Part shown: in pieces, positions 17,027-25,459 of the stretch
Position numbering within the stretch: position 1 is the stretch's first letter
Layout: each line of letters starts with the position of its first letter
Assembly (NCBI RefSeq): GCF_022698165.1
Contig: NZ_JALDAY010000004.1
Span: forward strand, 620,001-684,000
Source of the DNA: Streptomyces cylindrosporus
GTDB lineage: Bacteria; Actinomycetota; Actinomycetes; Streptomycetales; Streptomycetaceae
Reading direction: 5' to 3'
Length of the DNA stretch: 64,000 nt
The notes under the pieces: model-generated
What the model was told of the DNA's origin: nothing
The model's database searches: none
The model's input: only the letters and a program-made list of their open reading frames with translations
Program-made: the position numbers and the translations under genes

Positions 17027-18406
17027 ATGAGCACCACGGAGCGTCCCAGGATCCTCGTAGTAGGCGGTGGGTACGTAGGCCTGTACGCAGCTCGGCGCAT
17101 CCTCAAGAAGATGCGCTACGGCGAGGCGACCGTCACGGTCGTCGACCCCCGGTCGTACATGACCTACCAGCCCTTCCTTCCCGAAACCGCCGCCGGCAAC
17201 ATCTCCCCGCGCCACGTCGTCGTCCCGCTGCGACGCGTGCTGCCCAAGGCGGAGGTCCTCACCGGCCGGGTCACCACCATCGACCAGGACCGCAAGGTCG
17301 CCACGGTCTCGCCGCTGGTCGGCGAGGCGTACGAGCTGCCCTTCGACTACCTGGTGATCGCGCTCGGCGCGGTCTCCCGCACCTTCCCGATCCCCGGCCT
17401 CGCCGAGCAGGGCATCGGCATGAAGGGCATCGAGGAGGCCATCGGCCTGCGCAACCACGTGCTGGAGCAGCTCGACAAGGCCGACTCCACGACCGACGAG
17501 GAGATCCGCCGCAAGGCGCTCACCTTCGTCTTCATCGGCGGTGGCTTCGCCGGCGCCGAGACCATCGGTGAGGTCGAGGACCTGGCCCGCGACGCGGCCA
17601 AGTACTACAACAACGTCTCCCGCGAGGACATGCGGTTCATCCTCGTCGACGCCGCCGACAAGATCCTGCCCGAGGTCGGCCCCAAGCTGGGCGCCTACGG
17701 CAAGGAGCACCTGGAGAGCCGGGGCGTGGAGATCTACCTCTCCACCTCGATGGACTCCTGCGTCGACGGGCACGTGGTGCTGAAGAACGGCCTGGAGGTC
17801 GACTCCAACACCATCGTGTGGACCGCCGGTGTGAAGCCGAACCCGGCCCTCGCCCGCTACGGCCTGCCGCTCGGCCCCCGCGGTCACGTCGACTGCGAGC
17901 CGACCCTCCAGGTCAAGGGCACCGACTACATCTGGGCCGCCGGCGACAACGCCCAGGTCCCGGACCTCGTCGGCCGCAAGGCGGGCAACGAGAACGCCTG
18001 GTGCCCGCCGAACGCCCAGCACGCGCTGCGCCAGGCCAAGGTCCTCGGCGACAACGTGATCTCCGGCATGCGGGGCTTCCCGCAGGCGGACTACTCGCAC
18101 GCCAACAAGGGCGCGGTGGCCGGTCTCGGCCTCCACAAGGGCGTCGCGATGATCGTCATGGGCAAGATGAAGATCAAGCTCAAGGGCCGTCTCGCCTGGT
18201 ACATGCACCGCGGCTACCACGGCCTCGCGATGCCGACCTGGAACCGCAAGGTCCGCGTCTTCGCCGACTGGACCCTCGGCATGTTCCTCAAGCGCGAGGT
18301 CGTCTCCCTCGGCGCGATGGAGCACCCGCGCGAGGAGTTCTACGAGGCCGCGAAGCCCGTGCCCGCGGCGCCGAAGCAGGAGAAGTCCGAGGCCAAGGCC
18401 TCCTGA
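17027..18406 (+). CDS. ndh: Type II NADH dehydrogenase (NADH:menaquinone oxidoreductase)
   Basis: This 459-residue peripheral membrane flavoprotein passes electrons from NADH to menaquinone without proton pumping. It has an N-terminal FAD Rossmann motif (ILVVGGGYVGLYAARRIL), a second dinucleotide motif for NADH (FVFIGGGFAGAETIGEVEDL), and the C-terminal FAD contact YIWAAGDNAQVPD, then QHALRQAKVLGDN. A C-terminal amphipathic region (FADWTLGMFLKREVVSLG) probably attaches it to the membrane. ATG 17027 fits the family start. A Rex-like operator upstream suggests NADH-responsive transcription. Confidence 0.93.
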   Translation: MSTTERPRILVVGGGYVGLYAARRILKKMRYGEATVTVVDPRSYMTYQPFLPETAAGNISPRHVVVPLRRVLPKAEVLTGRVTTIDQDRKVATVSPLVGEAYELPFDYLVIALGAVSRTFPIPGLAEQGIGMKGIEEAIGLRNHVLEQLDKADSTTDEEIRRKALTFVFIGGGFAGAETIGEVEDLARDAAKYYNNVSREDMRFILVDAADKILPEVGPKLGAYGKEHLESRGVEIYLSTSMDSCVDGHVVLKNGLEVDSNTIVWTAGVKPNPALARYGLPLGPRGHVDCEPTLQVKGTDYIWAAGDNAQVPDLVGRKAGNENAWCPPNAQHALRQAKVLGDNVISGMRGFPQADYSHANKGAVAGLGLHKGVAMIVMGKMKIKLKGRLAWYMHRGYHGLAMPTWNRKVRVFADWTLGMFLKREVVSLGAMEHPREEFYEAAKPVPAAPKQEKSEAKAS

Positions 18407-18429
18407 CCGGCTCCGGTCACCGAACGAAC

Positions 18430-18472
18430 CGAAGGGCCTTCCGCCATCCGTGGTGCGGGAGGTCCTTCGGCG
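18430..18472. terminator. Hairpin terminator after ndh
   Basis: CCGAAGGGCCTTCCGC pairs with GCGGGAGGTCCTTCGG around a short loop, giving a stem of about 15 pairs with two wobble or mismatch positions. It starts 24 bases after the ndh stop and has no clear T-run, as is common in high-GC genomes. Confidence 0.65.
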
Positions 18473-18473
18473 T

Positions 18474-18541
18474 TCCTGGGGCTGCGCCCCAGACCCCCTT
18501 CGGCCTGGACGGCCTCGTCCTCAAACGCCGGACGGGCTGGT
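18474..18541. repeat. Dispersed Streptomyces intergenic repeat
   Basis: The block contains GGGGCTGCGCCCCAGACCCC, then TTCGGCCTGGACGGCC, then TCGTCCTCAAACGCCGGACG. This is a very common intergenic repeat in Streptomyces genomes, often found at 3' ends of operons. It forms a small hairpin (GGGGCTGCGCCCC). Its function is unknown. Only one copy is seen in this window. Confidence 0.7.
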
Positions 18542-18658
18542 GGGTGGCTGCTGCATGTATTTTGCCCGGCTGTAACGCGGCCGGGGGACTGCGCAGCCGC
18601 ACCGTTGGTGTTTACGTGGTGTTGGACGTTCCGGGATCGTGTCACGGAGGTGTGCGCC

Positions 18659-19954
18659 ATGGCCGACGCCGCGTCGCGGCTGAAGAGCCTCGTCGAACAG
18701 TTGCTGGGAGTGCCGTTGCCGGTGCGCATCCGGGCCTGGGACGGGTCGACCGCGGGGCCGCCGGACGCGCCCGCGCTGGTCGTGCGCAACCGGCGGGCCG
18801 TGCGCCGGCTGCTGTGGAAGCCGGGCGAGCTGGGGCTGGCGCGGGCCTGGGTCGCCGGGGACCTGGAGATCGAGGGGGACCTGTACGTCGCCCTCGACCT
18901 GATGTCGACGCTGGTGTGGGAGCGCGGGGAGGACGCGCGGAGCCTCGTACAGATGCTGCGGGATCCGCGGGCGCGGGCGGCCGTGCGAGGGCTGGTGAAG
19001 GTGGCCGGGGTGCCGCTGCCGCCCGCGCCGCCGCGGGAGGAGGTGCGCAGGAGCCGTACCCGTCTGCACACCAGATGGAGCGACCGGCGGGCCATCAGCC
19101 ATCACTACGACGTCGGGAACGACTTCTACGAGATCGTCCTCGGGCCCTCGATGGTCTACTCGTGCGCCTACTGGGAGGACGGGGGGACACTCGAGAGCGC
19201 TCAGCGCGACAAGCTCGAACTCGTGTGCAGGAAGCTCGGGTTGACGAGTGGTCAGCGGTTGCTGGACGTCGGGTGCGGGTGGGGGTCGATGGCCATCCAC
19301 GCCGCCCGGGAGTACGGCGTGAGCGTCGTCGGGATCACCCTGTCGCAGGAGCAGGCCTCCTACGCCCGCAAGCGCGTCGCCGACGCGGGGCTGACCGACC
19401 TGGTCGAGATCCGGGTGCAGGACTACCGGGACGTCGCCGACGGGCCGTACGACGCCATCTCGTCGATCGGGATGGCCGAACACGTGGGCAGCGAACGGTA
19501 CTTGGAGTACGCCGAGGATCTGTACCGGCTGCTGAAGCCCGGGGGGCGGCTGCTCAACCACCAGATCGCGCGGCGGCCGCAGCGCGACGAATCCGCCTAC
19601 GACCTCGACGAGTTCATCGACGCCTACGTCTTTCCCGACGGTGAACTCGCCCCGCTCGGCACCACCGTGACCCAGCTCGAACGCGCCGGGTTCGAGGTGC
19701 GCGACGTCGAGTCGATCCGCGAGCACTACGCGCTCACCCTGCGCCGCTGGGTGGCCGATCTGGAGGCCGACTGGCGGCGTGGCCTCGCCCTCGCCGGGCC
19801 CGGTCGGGCGCGCGTCTGGCGGCTCTACATGGCCGCCTGCGCCGTCGCCTTCGAGCGCAACCGCATCGGCGTCAACCAGGTGCTGGCGGTACGGACCCCG
19901 GAGAGCGGCGAGTCCGGGCTGCCGTTGCGGGCGCGGACCTGGGGGACCGGCTGA
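18659..19954 (+). CDS. Cyclopropane-fatty-acyl-phospholipid synthase family methyltransferase
   Basis: This 431-residue SAM-dependent enzyme has an N-terminal ~110-residue lipid-facing domain. The catalytic core starts at RWSDRRAISHHYDVGNDFYE, typical of CFA synthases, followed by MVYSCAYWED. The SAM loop is LLDVGCGWGSMAIHAA, then VVGITLSQEQASYA and ISSIGMAEHVGSERY, containing the catalytic-site Glu/His region. It adds a methylene or methyl group to unsaturated acyl chains of membrane lipids. ACGGAGG (18644-18650) supports ATG 18659. Confidence 0.92.
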   Translation: MADAASRLKSLVEQLLGVPLPVRIRAWDGSTAGPPDAPALVVRNRRAVRRLLWKPGELGLARAWVAGDLEIEGDLYVALDLMSTLVWERGEDARSLVQMLRDPRARAAVRGLVKVAGVPLPPAPPREEVRRSRTRLHTRWSDRRAISHHYDVGNDFYEIVLGPSMVYSCAYWEDGGTLESAQRDKLELVCRKLGLTSGQRLLDVGCGWGSMAIHAAREYGVSVVGITLSQEQASYARKRVADAGLTDLVEIRVQDYRDVADGPYDAISSIGMAEHVGSERYLEYAEDLYRLLKPGGRLLNHQIARRPQRDESAYDLDEFIDAYVFPDGELAPLGTTVTQLERAGFEVRDVESIREHYALTLRRWVADLEADWRRGLALAGPGRARVWRLYMAACAVAFERNRIGVNQVLAVRTPESGESGLPLRARTWGTG

Positions 19955-19973
19955 GGGCGGGCGTACGCACGAA

Positions 19974-20007
19974 GGGGCCCCGCCCGGTCGGTTCCGGACG
20001 GGGCCCC
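19974..20007. terminator. Bidirectional terminator between convergent genes
   Basis: GGGGCCCCGCCCGG (19974-19987) pairs with CCGGACGGGGCCCC (19994-20007) around a 6-base loop with one mismatch-like wobble. It separates the methyltransferase gene from the convergent ABC permease gene, whose stop is at 20021. Confidence 0.8.
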
Positions 20008-20020
20008 AAGTGCCGTACCG

Positions 20021-22549
20021 CTATTCGGACTTGATCGCCGTGAGCATGTTCAGGCGGGCCGCGCGGCGGGCCGGCCAGAGGGCCGCCAGGATGCCGACGG
20101 TCGCGGCCAGCAGGAGGAAGACGGCCATCCTGGTCCAGGGGAGGACCAGTTCGTACGTCGCCATCTTCGTGCCGAGGAGCTCGCCGGCCGCCCAGCCGAA
20201 GAAGACGCCCAGGCCGATGCCGAGCACTCCGCCGAACAGGGAGATCACCAGGGACTCCAGGCGGACCATGCGCTTGACGGACTTGCGGTCGAGGCCGATC
20301 GCGCGGAGCATGCCGATCTCCTGCGAGCGTTCGAAGACCGACATGGCGAGGGTGTTGATCACGCCCAGGACGGCCACGATCACCGCCATGGCCAGCAGGC
20401 CGTAGAGCATGTTCAGCATCAGCGTGAACATCTGCGCGATGTCGTTCGACAGGTCCTGCTTGCTCTGCACCTTGATGGCCGGGTTGGTGCCGAGCGCCTT
20501 CTCCAGCCTGTCCTTGGTCGCGCCGTTCGCGCCGTCGGCCGTCTTCACCAGGACCTGCATGTCGCCGGGGTCGCTCACGTGCGGGGTGACGACCGCGCTG
20601 TCGAGCAGGATGCCCCGGATCAGCTCGTTGCCCTCGTAGACGCCGGCCACCGTCAGACGGGTGGACCTGCCGTCCTCGTAGTGCGCGGTGAAGGCCGAAC
20701 CCGCCTTCCAGCCGTACGACTTGGCGGTGTCCTCGTCGACGACGACCTGGTCGCCGCCCACCTCGAAGGTGCCGCTGTCGACCTTGAGGTCGGTGAGCTT
20801 CGCGATCGCCGAGCCGTTCACGCCGGTCAGGGACTCGCCCTGGCCGTCGATGCGCGAGTAGACGTTCCGCAGCGGGCTGGTGGCGGTGACCCCGTCGGTG
20901 GCCCTGAGCTTCTTGTCGACGTCCGGCGAGAGCGCGTTGCCGTTCGCCATCGAGACCACGTAGTCCGCGCGGATCGCCGAACTCGCCATCTTGTCGATGG
21001 ACTTCTGCAGACTGCCCGCCATCACCGTCATGCCGGTGATCAGGGTGAGCCCGATCATCAGCGCGGAGGCGGTGGCGGCCGTACGGCGCGGGTTGCGCAC
21101 CGAGTTCTGGCGGGCCAGCTTGCCGGAGACGCCGAAGATCCTGAGCACCGGGGCCGCGGCCGCGATCAGCGGGCGGGAGAGGAGAGGCGTGAGGATGAAG
21201 ACGCCGATGATGAGCAGGACCGCGCCGAAGCCCATCGGGGCCTGGCCGTCGGAGCCGTCCATCGTGGTCGCCGCGAGGACCGTCGCGATGCCGGCGGCAC
21301 TGAACAGCGCGCCCAGCGTGTTGCGCAGCACCAGCGACTTGGTCGTCGCCTTCGCGTGCACGCTGCTCATCGCGGCGACCGGCGGGATCTTCGCCGCCCG
21401 GCGGCCGGGCAGCCAGGCCGCCAGCATGGTGATGACGACGCCGACCGCGAGGGCCGTCGCGACCGTGCCGGGCGTGATGATCAGCGGCCCGTCCGGGACC
21501 GTGGCGCCCAGCGTGCCCATCAGGGAGCGCAGGCCCGCGCCGATGCCGATGCCCGCGACCAGACCGGTGAGGCCGGCGACCGTGCCGACCACGAACGCCT
21601 CGATCAGCACCGAGCGGGTGACCTGGCGGCGGGAGGCGCCGACCGCGCGCAGCAGCGCCAGCTCCTTGGTGCGCTGGGCGACGAGCATGGTGAAGGTGTT
21701 GGCGATGATGAAGGTGCCGACGAAGAGCGCGATGCCGGCGAAGACCAGCAGGCCCTGCTTCAGGCCGCTCATCGAGGCGGAGATCTGCTCGGCCTGGTCG
21801 TCGGCGAGCTGCTTGCCGGTGGTGGTCTCGACGAGCTTCGTGCCGAGCGCCTTGTCGAGGCCTGCCTTCAGCGCGGTCTGGGAGGTGCCGGAGGCGGCCT
21901 TCACGTCGATCTCGTCGTACGTGCCCGGCTTGCCGAAGAGCTTCTGCGCGGTGGCCGTGTCGTACAGGGCGAGGCTGCCGCCGGCCGCGACATTGCCGTC
22001 GTCCGTGGTGAAGATGCCGGTGACGGTCGGGGTGAGGACCGGGCCGTCGACCGAGAGCCGCACCTGGTCGCCGACCTTGTAGCCGGCCCGCTTCGCGGTC
22101 TCCGAGTCGATGGCGACCTGGTTGTCACCGTGCGGGGCGCGGCCCTCCTTCAGCGGGTACCGGGGGTCCTTGTCGCCCCAGTAGTTCCCGCCCTGCGACT
22201 GGAAGCCGCCGCCGATGAGCTTGCCGTCCTTGTCGGCCATGGCGGTGAAGCCGCTGACGACGCCGATGGTGTCGGCGGCGCCCGGCACCTTGGCCGCGGT
22301 GTCCAGCTGAGCCTTCGTCAGCTCGGGCGTCTTGTTGATCGTATTGCCCTTGTCCTCCTGGGACTTGGGCTGGACGGCGACGTCGACCTGGTCGAAGCCC
22401 TTGGCCGAACTGTTCTGGTAGGCCTCGGAGATGGTGTTGGTGAAGACCAGCGTGCCGGACACGAACGCGACGCCGAGCATCACGGCGAGCACGGTCATCA
22501 GCAGCCTGGCCTTGTGCGCGAGGACGTTGCGCAGGGCGGTGCGGAACAT
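20021..22549 (-). CDS. ABC transporter permease, FtsX/MacB-LolE type
   Basis: This 842-residue protein has two FtsX-like modules in tandem. An N-terminal membrane helix (LLMTVLAVMLGVAFVSGTLVF) is followed by a large extracellular MacB_PCD-type domain. A first set of three helices around 260-390 includes AQRTKELALLRAVGASRRQV. A second anchor and extracellular domain follow, and the C-terminal three helices include SQEIGMLRAIGLDRKSVKRM. The tandem form is typical of actinobacterial exporters of lipids or lipoproteins, or of cell-envelope stress machines. The start is coupled to the ATPase gene by TGATG. Confidence 0.93.
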   Translation of the reverse strand: MFRTALRNVLAHKARLLMTVLAVMLGVAFVSGTLVFTNTISEAYQNSSAKGFDQVDVAVQPKSQEDKGNTINKTPELTKAQLDTAAKVPGAADTIGVVSGFTAMADKDGKLIGGGFQSQGGNYWGDKDPRYPLKEGRAPHGDNQVAIDSETAKRAGYKVGDQVRLSVDGPVLTPTVTGIFTTDDGNVAAGGSLALYDTATAQKLFGKPGTYDEIDVKAASGTSQTALKAGLDKALGTKLVETTTGKQLADDQAEQISASMSGLKQGLLVFAGIALFVGTFIIANTFTMLVAQRTKELALLRAVGASRRQVTRSVLIEAFVVGTVAGLTGLVAGIGIGAGLRSLMGTLGATVPDGPLIITPGTVATALAVGVVITMLAAWLPGRRAAKIPPVAAMSSVHAKATTKSLVLRNTLGALFSAAGIATVLAATTMDGSDGQAPMGFGAVLLIIGVFILTPLLSRPLIAAAAPVLRIFGVSGKLARQNSVRNPRRTAATASALMIGLTLITGMTVMAGSLQKSIDKMASSAIRADYVVSMANGNALSPDVDKKLRATDGVTATSPLRNVYSRIDGQGESLTGVNGSAIAKLTDLKVDSGTFEVGGDQVVVDEDTAKSYGWKAGSAFTAHYEDGRSTRLTVAGVYEGNELIRGILLDSAVVTPHVSDPGDMQVLVKTADGANGATKDRLEKALGTNPAIKVQSKQDLSNDIAQMFTLMLNMLYGLLAMAVIVAVLGVINTLAMSVFERSQEIGMLRAIGLDRKSVKRMVRLESLVISLFGGVLGIGLGVFFGWAAGELLGTKMATYELVLPWTRMAVFLLLAATVGILAALWPARRAARLNMLTAIKSE

Positions 22550-23322
22550 CAGCTGGTGCGGCCCTTCGCGTCGAACTGCTTCATGAAATCAAGCACGTTG
22601 TCGGCCGTCGGCCGGTACATCTCGTCCACGATCCGTCCGTCCGCGAGGAAGACGACACGGTCCGCGTACGCCGCCGCGACCGGGTCGTGGGTCACCATCA
22701 CGACCGTCTGCCCGAGCTCCCGCACGGAGTTGCGCAGGAAGCCCAGGACCTCGGCGCCGGAGCGGGAGTCGAGGTTTCCGGTGGGCTCGTCGCCGAAGAT
22801 GATGTCCGGGCGGGAGGCGAGGGCGCGGGCGACGGCGACGCGCTGCTGCTGGCCGCCGGAGAGCTGGGCCGGGCGGTGGCCGAGCCGGTCCCTCAGACCC
22901 ACCATCTGGATGACGGTGTCCAGCCACTGCTTGTCCGGCTTGCGGCCCGCGATGTCCATCGGGAGGGTGATGTTCTCCAGGGCGGTCAGGGTCGGCAGCA
23001 GGTTGAAGGCCTGGAAGATGAAGCCGATCTTGTCCCGGCGGAGCTTGGTGAGCTGCCGGTCCTTGAGCGAGCCGAGCTCGGTCTCGCCGATGCGGACGGA
23101 GCCCGAGGAGAAGGTGTCCAGGCCGGCCACGCAGTGCATCAGCGTGGACTTGCCCGAACCGGAGGGGCCCATGATCGCGGTGAACTCGGCCTGCCGGAAG
23201 TCGACGGAGACCCGGTCGAGGGCGACCACCTGGGTCTCGCCCTGTCCGTAGATCTTCGACAGATCCGTGGCGCGTGCGGCCACGGTCGCGGTGGACCGGT
23301 CGGCGACGGGTGTGGTGGTCAC
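22549..23322 (-). CDS. ABC transporter ATP-binding protein (LolD/MacB class)
   Basis: This 257-residue ATPase is the partner of the downstream permease. It has Walker A GPSGSGKST, Q-loop FIFQAFNLLPTLTALENI, signature LSGGQQQRVAVARAL, Walker B IIFGDEPTGNLDS and H-loop VTHD. GTG 23322 is chosen because GAGGAG lies 9 bases upstream; an upstream ATG at 23391 would add a non-conserved tail. The stop overlaps the permease ATG by one base. The pair probably works mechanically or exports envelope components rather than importing solutes. Confidence 0.93.
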   Translation of the reverse strand: MTTTPVADRSTATVAARATDLSKIYGQGETQVVALDRVSVDFRQAEFTAIMGPSGSGKSTLMHCVAGLDTFSSGSVRIGETELGSLKDRQLTKLRRDKIGFIFQAFNLLPTLTALENITLPMDIAGRKPDKQWLDTVIQMVGLRDRLGHRPAQLSGGQQQRVAVARALASRPDIIFGDEPTGNLDSRSGAEVLGFLRNSVRELGQTVVMVTHDPVAAAYADRVVFLADGRIVDEMYRPTADNVLDFMKQFDAKGRTS

Positions 23323-23501
23323 GGGTCGGAACTCCTCGGGGGACGGCGTCTTGAAGGGACGTGTTCCATCGTCGTGGCCGATCCCCGCCATGTAGTCAGC
23401 CGCTGTTCCGGTTCACAGGGGCGACTCGGGTCGGACCCCCGGCCGCCGTGTCATACCTGGGGATGACGGGCAACCCTGGGGGCGGCGCTCTCGGGGGTCG
23501 C

Positions 23502-23517
23502 GCGCAAGCGCTTGCGC
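23502..23517. promoter_or_regulatory. Perfect 16-bp palindrome in the gap upstream of bldA
   Basis: GCGCAAGCGCTTGCGC is a perfect palindrome resembling a LacI-family half-site pair (GCAAGCGCTTGC). It lies between the ABC operon promoter and bldA, in a 425-base region with no gene I can support. Which gene it controls, if any, is unclear. Confidence 0.35.
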
Positions 23518-23747
23518 CGTGAACCGTCGAGAACCGGTGGAGCACCCTCGTTCGGGCGGTGAAATTCCGTCATTCCGCATGCACCGGCCACGGTTGCGCG
23601 TAAGGCTATTGGCAAGTGCGGATGGCTCGTTCCACGGGCTGATGCACCCTCAGACGTCAATAAAATAAGACAACATCGGTCCGTGGTTCGGCTGTTCGGG
23701 GGAAGCATCCCGATAGGCTCGGAACCTCGACGCGGAGCCCATGGCCT

Positions 23748-23831
23748 GCCCGGATGGTGGAATGCAGACACGGCGAGCTTAAACCTCGCTGCCCCTTCGC
23801 GGGCGTGCCGGTTCAAGTCCGGCTCCGGGCA
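23748..23831 (+). tRNA. bldA: tRNA-Leu (anticodon UAA), the UUA-decoding developmental tRNA bldA
   Basis: The sequence folds as a class II tRNA. The acceptor arms are GCCCGGA (23748-23754) and TCCGGGC (23824-23830) with discriminator A. The anticodon arm is GCGAG/CTCGC with loop CTTAAAC and anticodon TAA at 23780-23782. A long variable arm and the T-arm GCCGG-TTCAAGT-CCGGC follow. CCA is not encoded. In Streptomyces this tRNA is the only one that reads the rare UUA codon and it controls aerial growth and antibiotic production. One gene in this window, 7114-9420, contains TTA. Confidence 0.97.
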
Positions 23832-23896
23832 CTTCCGCGCCCGCGGGACAGCGCGTTCCGTGGGCGGACGTCACCCTTCGTGTACGACGCCGGTCG

Positions 23897-24157
23897 TCAT
23901 CCCTCGTAGACGGTGAGCACCGCGCCCTCCACCTCGACGCGGCGGCCGGCGCGCATTCCCTCGGTGCTCAGGGTGCGCAGGCAGTCGTGGAACAGCACCA
24001 GCTCGTCCGCGTCCAGAATGGCGGCGGCGAGGTCGACGAGCTCGGCGACGGACGCCTCGGTGAGCACGTCCGGCAGCTCACCGGACAGCAGCACGACCGA
24101 CTCTCCTGCGGGCCCACGGACCACAGCCGTGGCCGGCCCACCATGCACGAACAACAC
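23897..24157 (-). CDS. Small hypothetical protein
   Basis: This is an 86-residue acidic protein, rich in Val, Leu and Ala, without signal peptide or clear membrane segment. It starts VLFVHGGPATAVVRGPAGES and contains the helix SVAELVDLAAAILDADEL followed by VLFHDCLRTLSTEGMRAG. A Shine-Dalgarno-like AGGGGGGA precedes GTG 24157. It lies on the same strand as the XRE gene upstream (131-base gap), so the two may be co-transcribed. I do not recognise the family. Confidence 0.55.
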   Translation of the reverse strand: MLFVHGGPATAVVRGPAGESVVLLSGELPDVLTEASVAELVDLAAAILDADELVLFHDCLRTLSTEGMRAGRRVEVEGAVLTVYEG

Positions 24158-24288
24158 ATTCCCCCCTGGGAGCCCCCGGGGACTTGCGGCTCGCTCCGTG
24201 GGCAGGACGAGAGACTAGCGGGGGATCTCGGGGTGTTCGGGGGTAGTTGACATCTTTTTCCGAGTTGGCGGAAGTTGACGTCGGGCGG

Positions 24289-24678
24289 TCACTTCTCCGG
24301 GGTCTGCGGTGTCGAGCGGTCCAGGAGGGACTCCACCAGGGCCGCCACGTGTCTGCGGTCGTCGGCCGAGAGTTTCTGGACGCTGGCGATGAGGAGGTCG
24401 ACCTCGGGGTCGGCGGCGGCGTCCCCGGCCTCGGGGGTGCCGTACACATGGATCCCGCAGGCCTCCGCGGCGGCGCGGCGGACGGTGTCCAACGGGAGCT
24501 CCAGCCCCTTGGACAGTCCCTCCAGCGTGGCCGACTGGGGCATCCGCACGACGCGTTCCGTGGTGGCCAGGTGGTGGACGGTCGAGCGCGGGATCTCGCC
24601 GCGGCGCGCGACCTCGCCGTAGGACCAGCCCTTGCGGTCGAGGCGCTCACGGATCAACTGCTGCAGTGCGTTGGCCAC
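24289..24678 (-). CDS. XRE-family helix-turn-helix regulator
   Basis: This is a 129-residue DNA-binding protein. Residues ~5-60 form a lambda-repressor-like HTH: LIRERLDRKGWSYGEVARRG, IPRSTVHHLATTERVVRMP, TLEGLSKGLELPLDTVRRA. A short acidic C-terminal part follows (LLIASVQKLSADDRRHVAAL). It is transcribed divergently from the twin peptide genes across a 249-base gap that contains a strong TGTCCAA/TTGGACA dyad, so it probably regulates itself and the peptide operon. This role is inferred from position. Confidence 0.85.
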   Translation of the reverse strand: MANALQQLIRERLDRKGWSYGEVARRGEIPRSTVHHLATTERVVRMPQSATLEGLSKGLELPLDTVRRAAAEACGIHVYGTPEAGDAAADPEVDLLIASVQKLSADDRRHVAALVESLLDRSTPQTPEK

Positions 24679-24824
24679 GGGTGGGTCACTTCCTGCTCGC
24701 CGCTCGGCTGACGGGCTGTTCGTCCTTGTCGGAGCTTGTCGGCGCCGATTCTACGGTCGCGTCCCCGGGCCGCCGAAAGGGTGATTCCCCGAACGGGTTG
24801 CGCAACGGCCCCAGGAGGCCCTAG

Positions 24825-24865
24825 TGTCCAATCTCGTTGGACAGCTCGTCCGACCAGATTGGACA
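24825..24865. promoter_or_regulatory. Nested inverted repeats, probable operator between XRE gene and peptide genes
   Basis: An outer perfect 10-bp dyad, TGTCCAATCT (24825-24834) and AGATTGGACA (24856-24865), encloses an inner dyad, GTTGGAC (24836-24842) and GTCCGAC (24848-24854). The unit TTGGACA thus occurs several times in both directions. This is a plausible binding site for the XRE protein and overlaps likely promoter sequence (TTGGAC resembles a -35 element). Confidence 0.65.
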
Positions 24866-24927
24866 GAGTCCGGGGGGAACCTGACTCTCTCCGATCGGAA
24901 CTGCCTATCCCTGAGGGGGAATTGATC

Positions 24928-25143
24928 ATGATGGACGCTCACGAGCTTGAGGCCGAGTCCGCGGAGCTGCTGCCGGGTCGCGAGGCGCTGGGCAAGCTGA
25001 AGTTCAGCTTCAACCGGACGACCAACGTCACCAAGCACATCGCCAACATCCAGGCGGCCAACTCCTCCGCCGCCCTCAACGACCACTCGTCGTTCTCGGT
25101 GGCCGACTCCGGCGCCGGTCAGACCATCAGCGTCAAGCAGTAA
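24928..25143 (+). CDS. Small peptide A, putative precursor of a processed/exported peptide
   Basis: This is a 71-residue peptide. The acidic N-terminal half (DAHELEAESAELLPGREALG) is followed by a basic then polar C-terminal half (FNRTTNVTKHIANIQAANSS, ending TISVKQ). There is no Sec signal peptide, membrane segment or Cys. The N-terminal part is almost identical to the second peptide at 25217, while the last 25 residues vary more, like a leader and core. A GGGGGA site precedes ATG 24928 (ATG 24931 is an alternative). Context of a PqqD-like/M50 protein downstream suggests ribosomally made, proteolytically processed peptides; this is inference. Confidence 0.75.
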   Translation: MMDAHELEAESAELLPGREALGKLKFSFNRTTNVTKHIANIQAANSSAALNDHSSFSVADSGAGQTISVKQ

Positions 25144-25216
25144 CGCTCGCGCTCCGCCGCGAAACCGAACCCCAAGCATCCAGAGCAGTCGGAAACATTC
25201 AGAAGGGACATCCGTC

Positions 25217-25435
25217 ATGAGCATGGACATGCACGAGCTGGACACCGAGTCCGCGGAGCTGCTGCCGGGCCGTGAGGCGCTGGGCAAGCTGAAGTTCAGC
25301 TTCAACCGGACCACCAACATCACCAAGCACGTCGCCAACATCCAGGCGGTCAACGAGTCCGCGGCCGTCAACGACCACTCGTCGTTCTCGGCCGCCGAGT
25401 CCTCGGCCTCGCAGCACATCAGCGTCTCCCAGTAA
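25217..25435 (+). CDS. Small peptide B, paralogue of peptide A
   Basis: This is a 72-residue peptide with the same layout as peptide A. The shared block is HELDTESAELLPGREALG then KLKFSFNRTTNITKHVANIQ; the variable tail is VNESAAVNDHSSFSAAESSA ending HISVSQ. DNA identity between the two genes is high across the first 45 codons, pointing to recent tandem duplication. AAGGGA precedes ATG 25217. A perfect 13-bp hairpin 25 bases after the stop probably reduces read-through into the peptidase gene, so peptides would outnumber the processing protein. Confidence 0.75.
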   Translation: MSMDMHELDTESAELLPGREALGKLKFSFNRTTNITKHVANIQAVNESAAVNDHSSFSAAESSASQHISVSQ

Positions 25436-25459
25436 CAAGCAACAAGGGGACGACGGCCC

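Noticed and set aside
20579-23251. Very long plus-strand open frame (about 890 codons) opposite the ABC exporter genes
   Set aside because: The sequence is low-complexity Arg/Gly/Ala/His-rich; the minus strand has convincing permease and ATPase motifs in coupled order.
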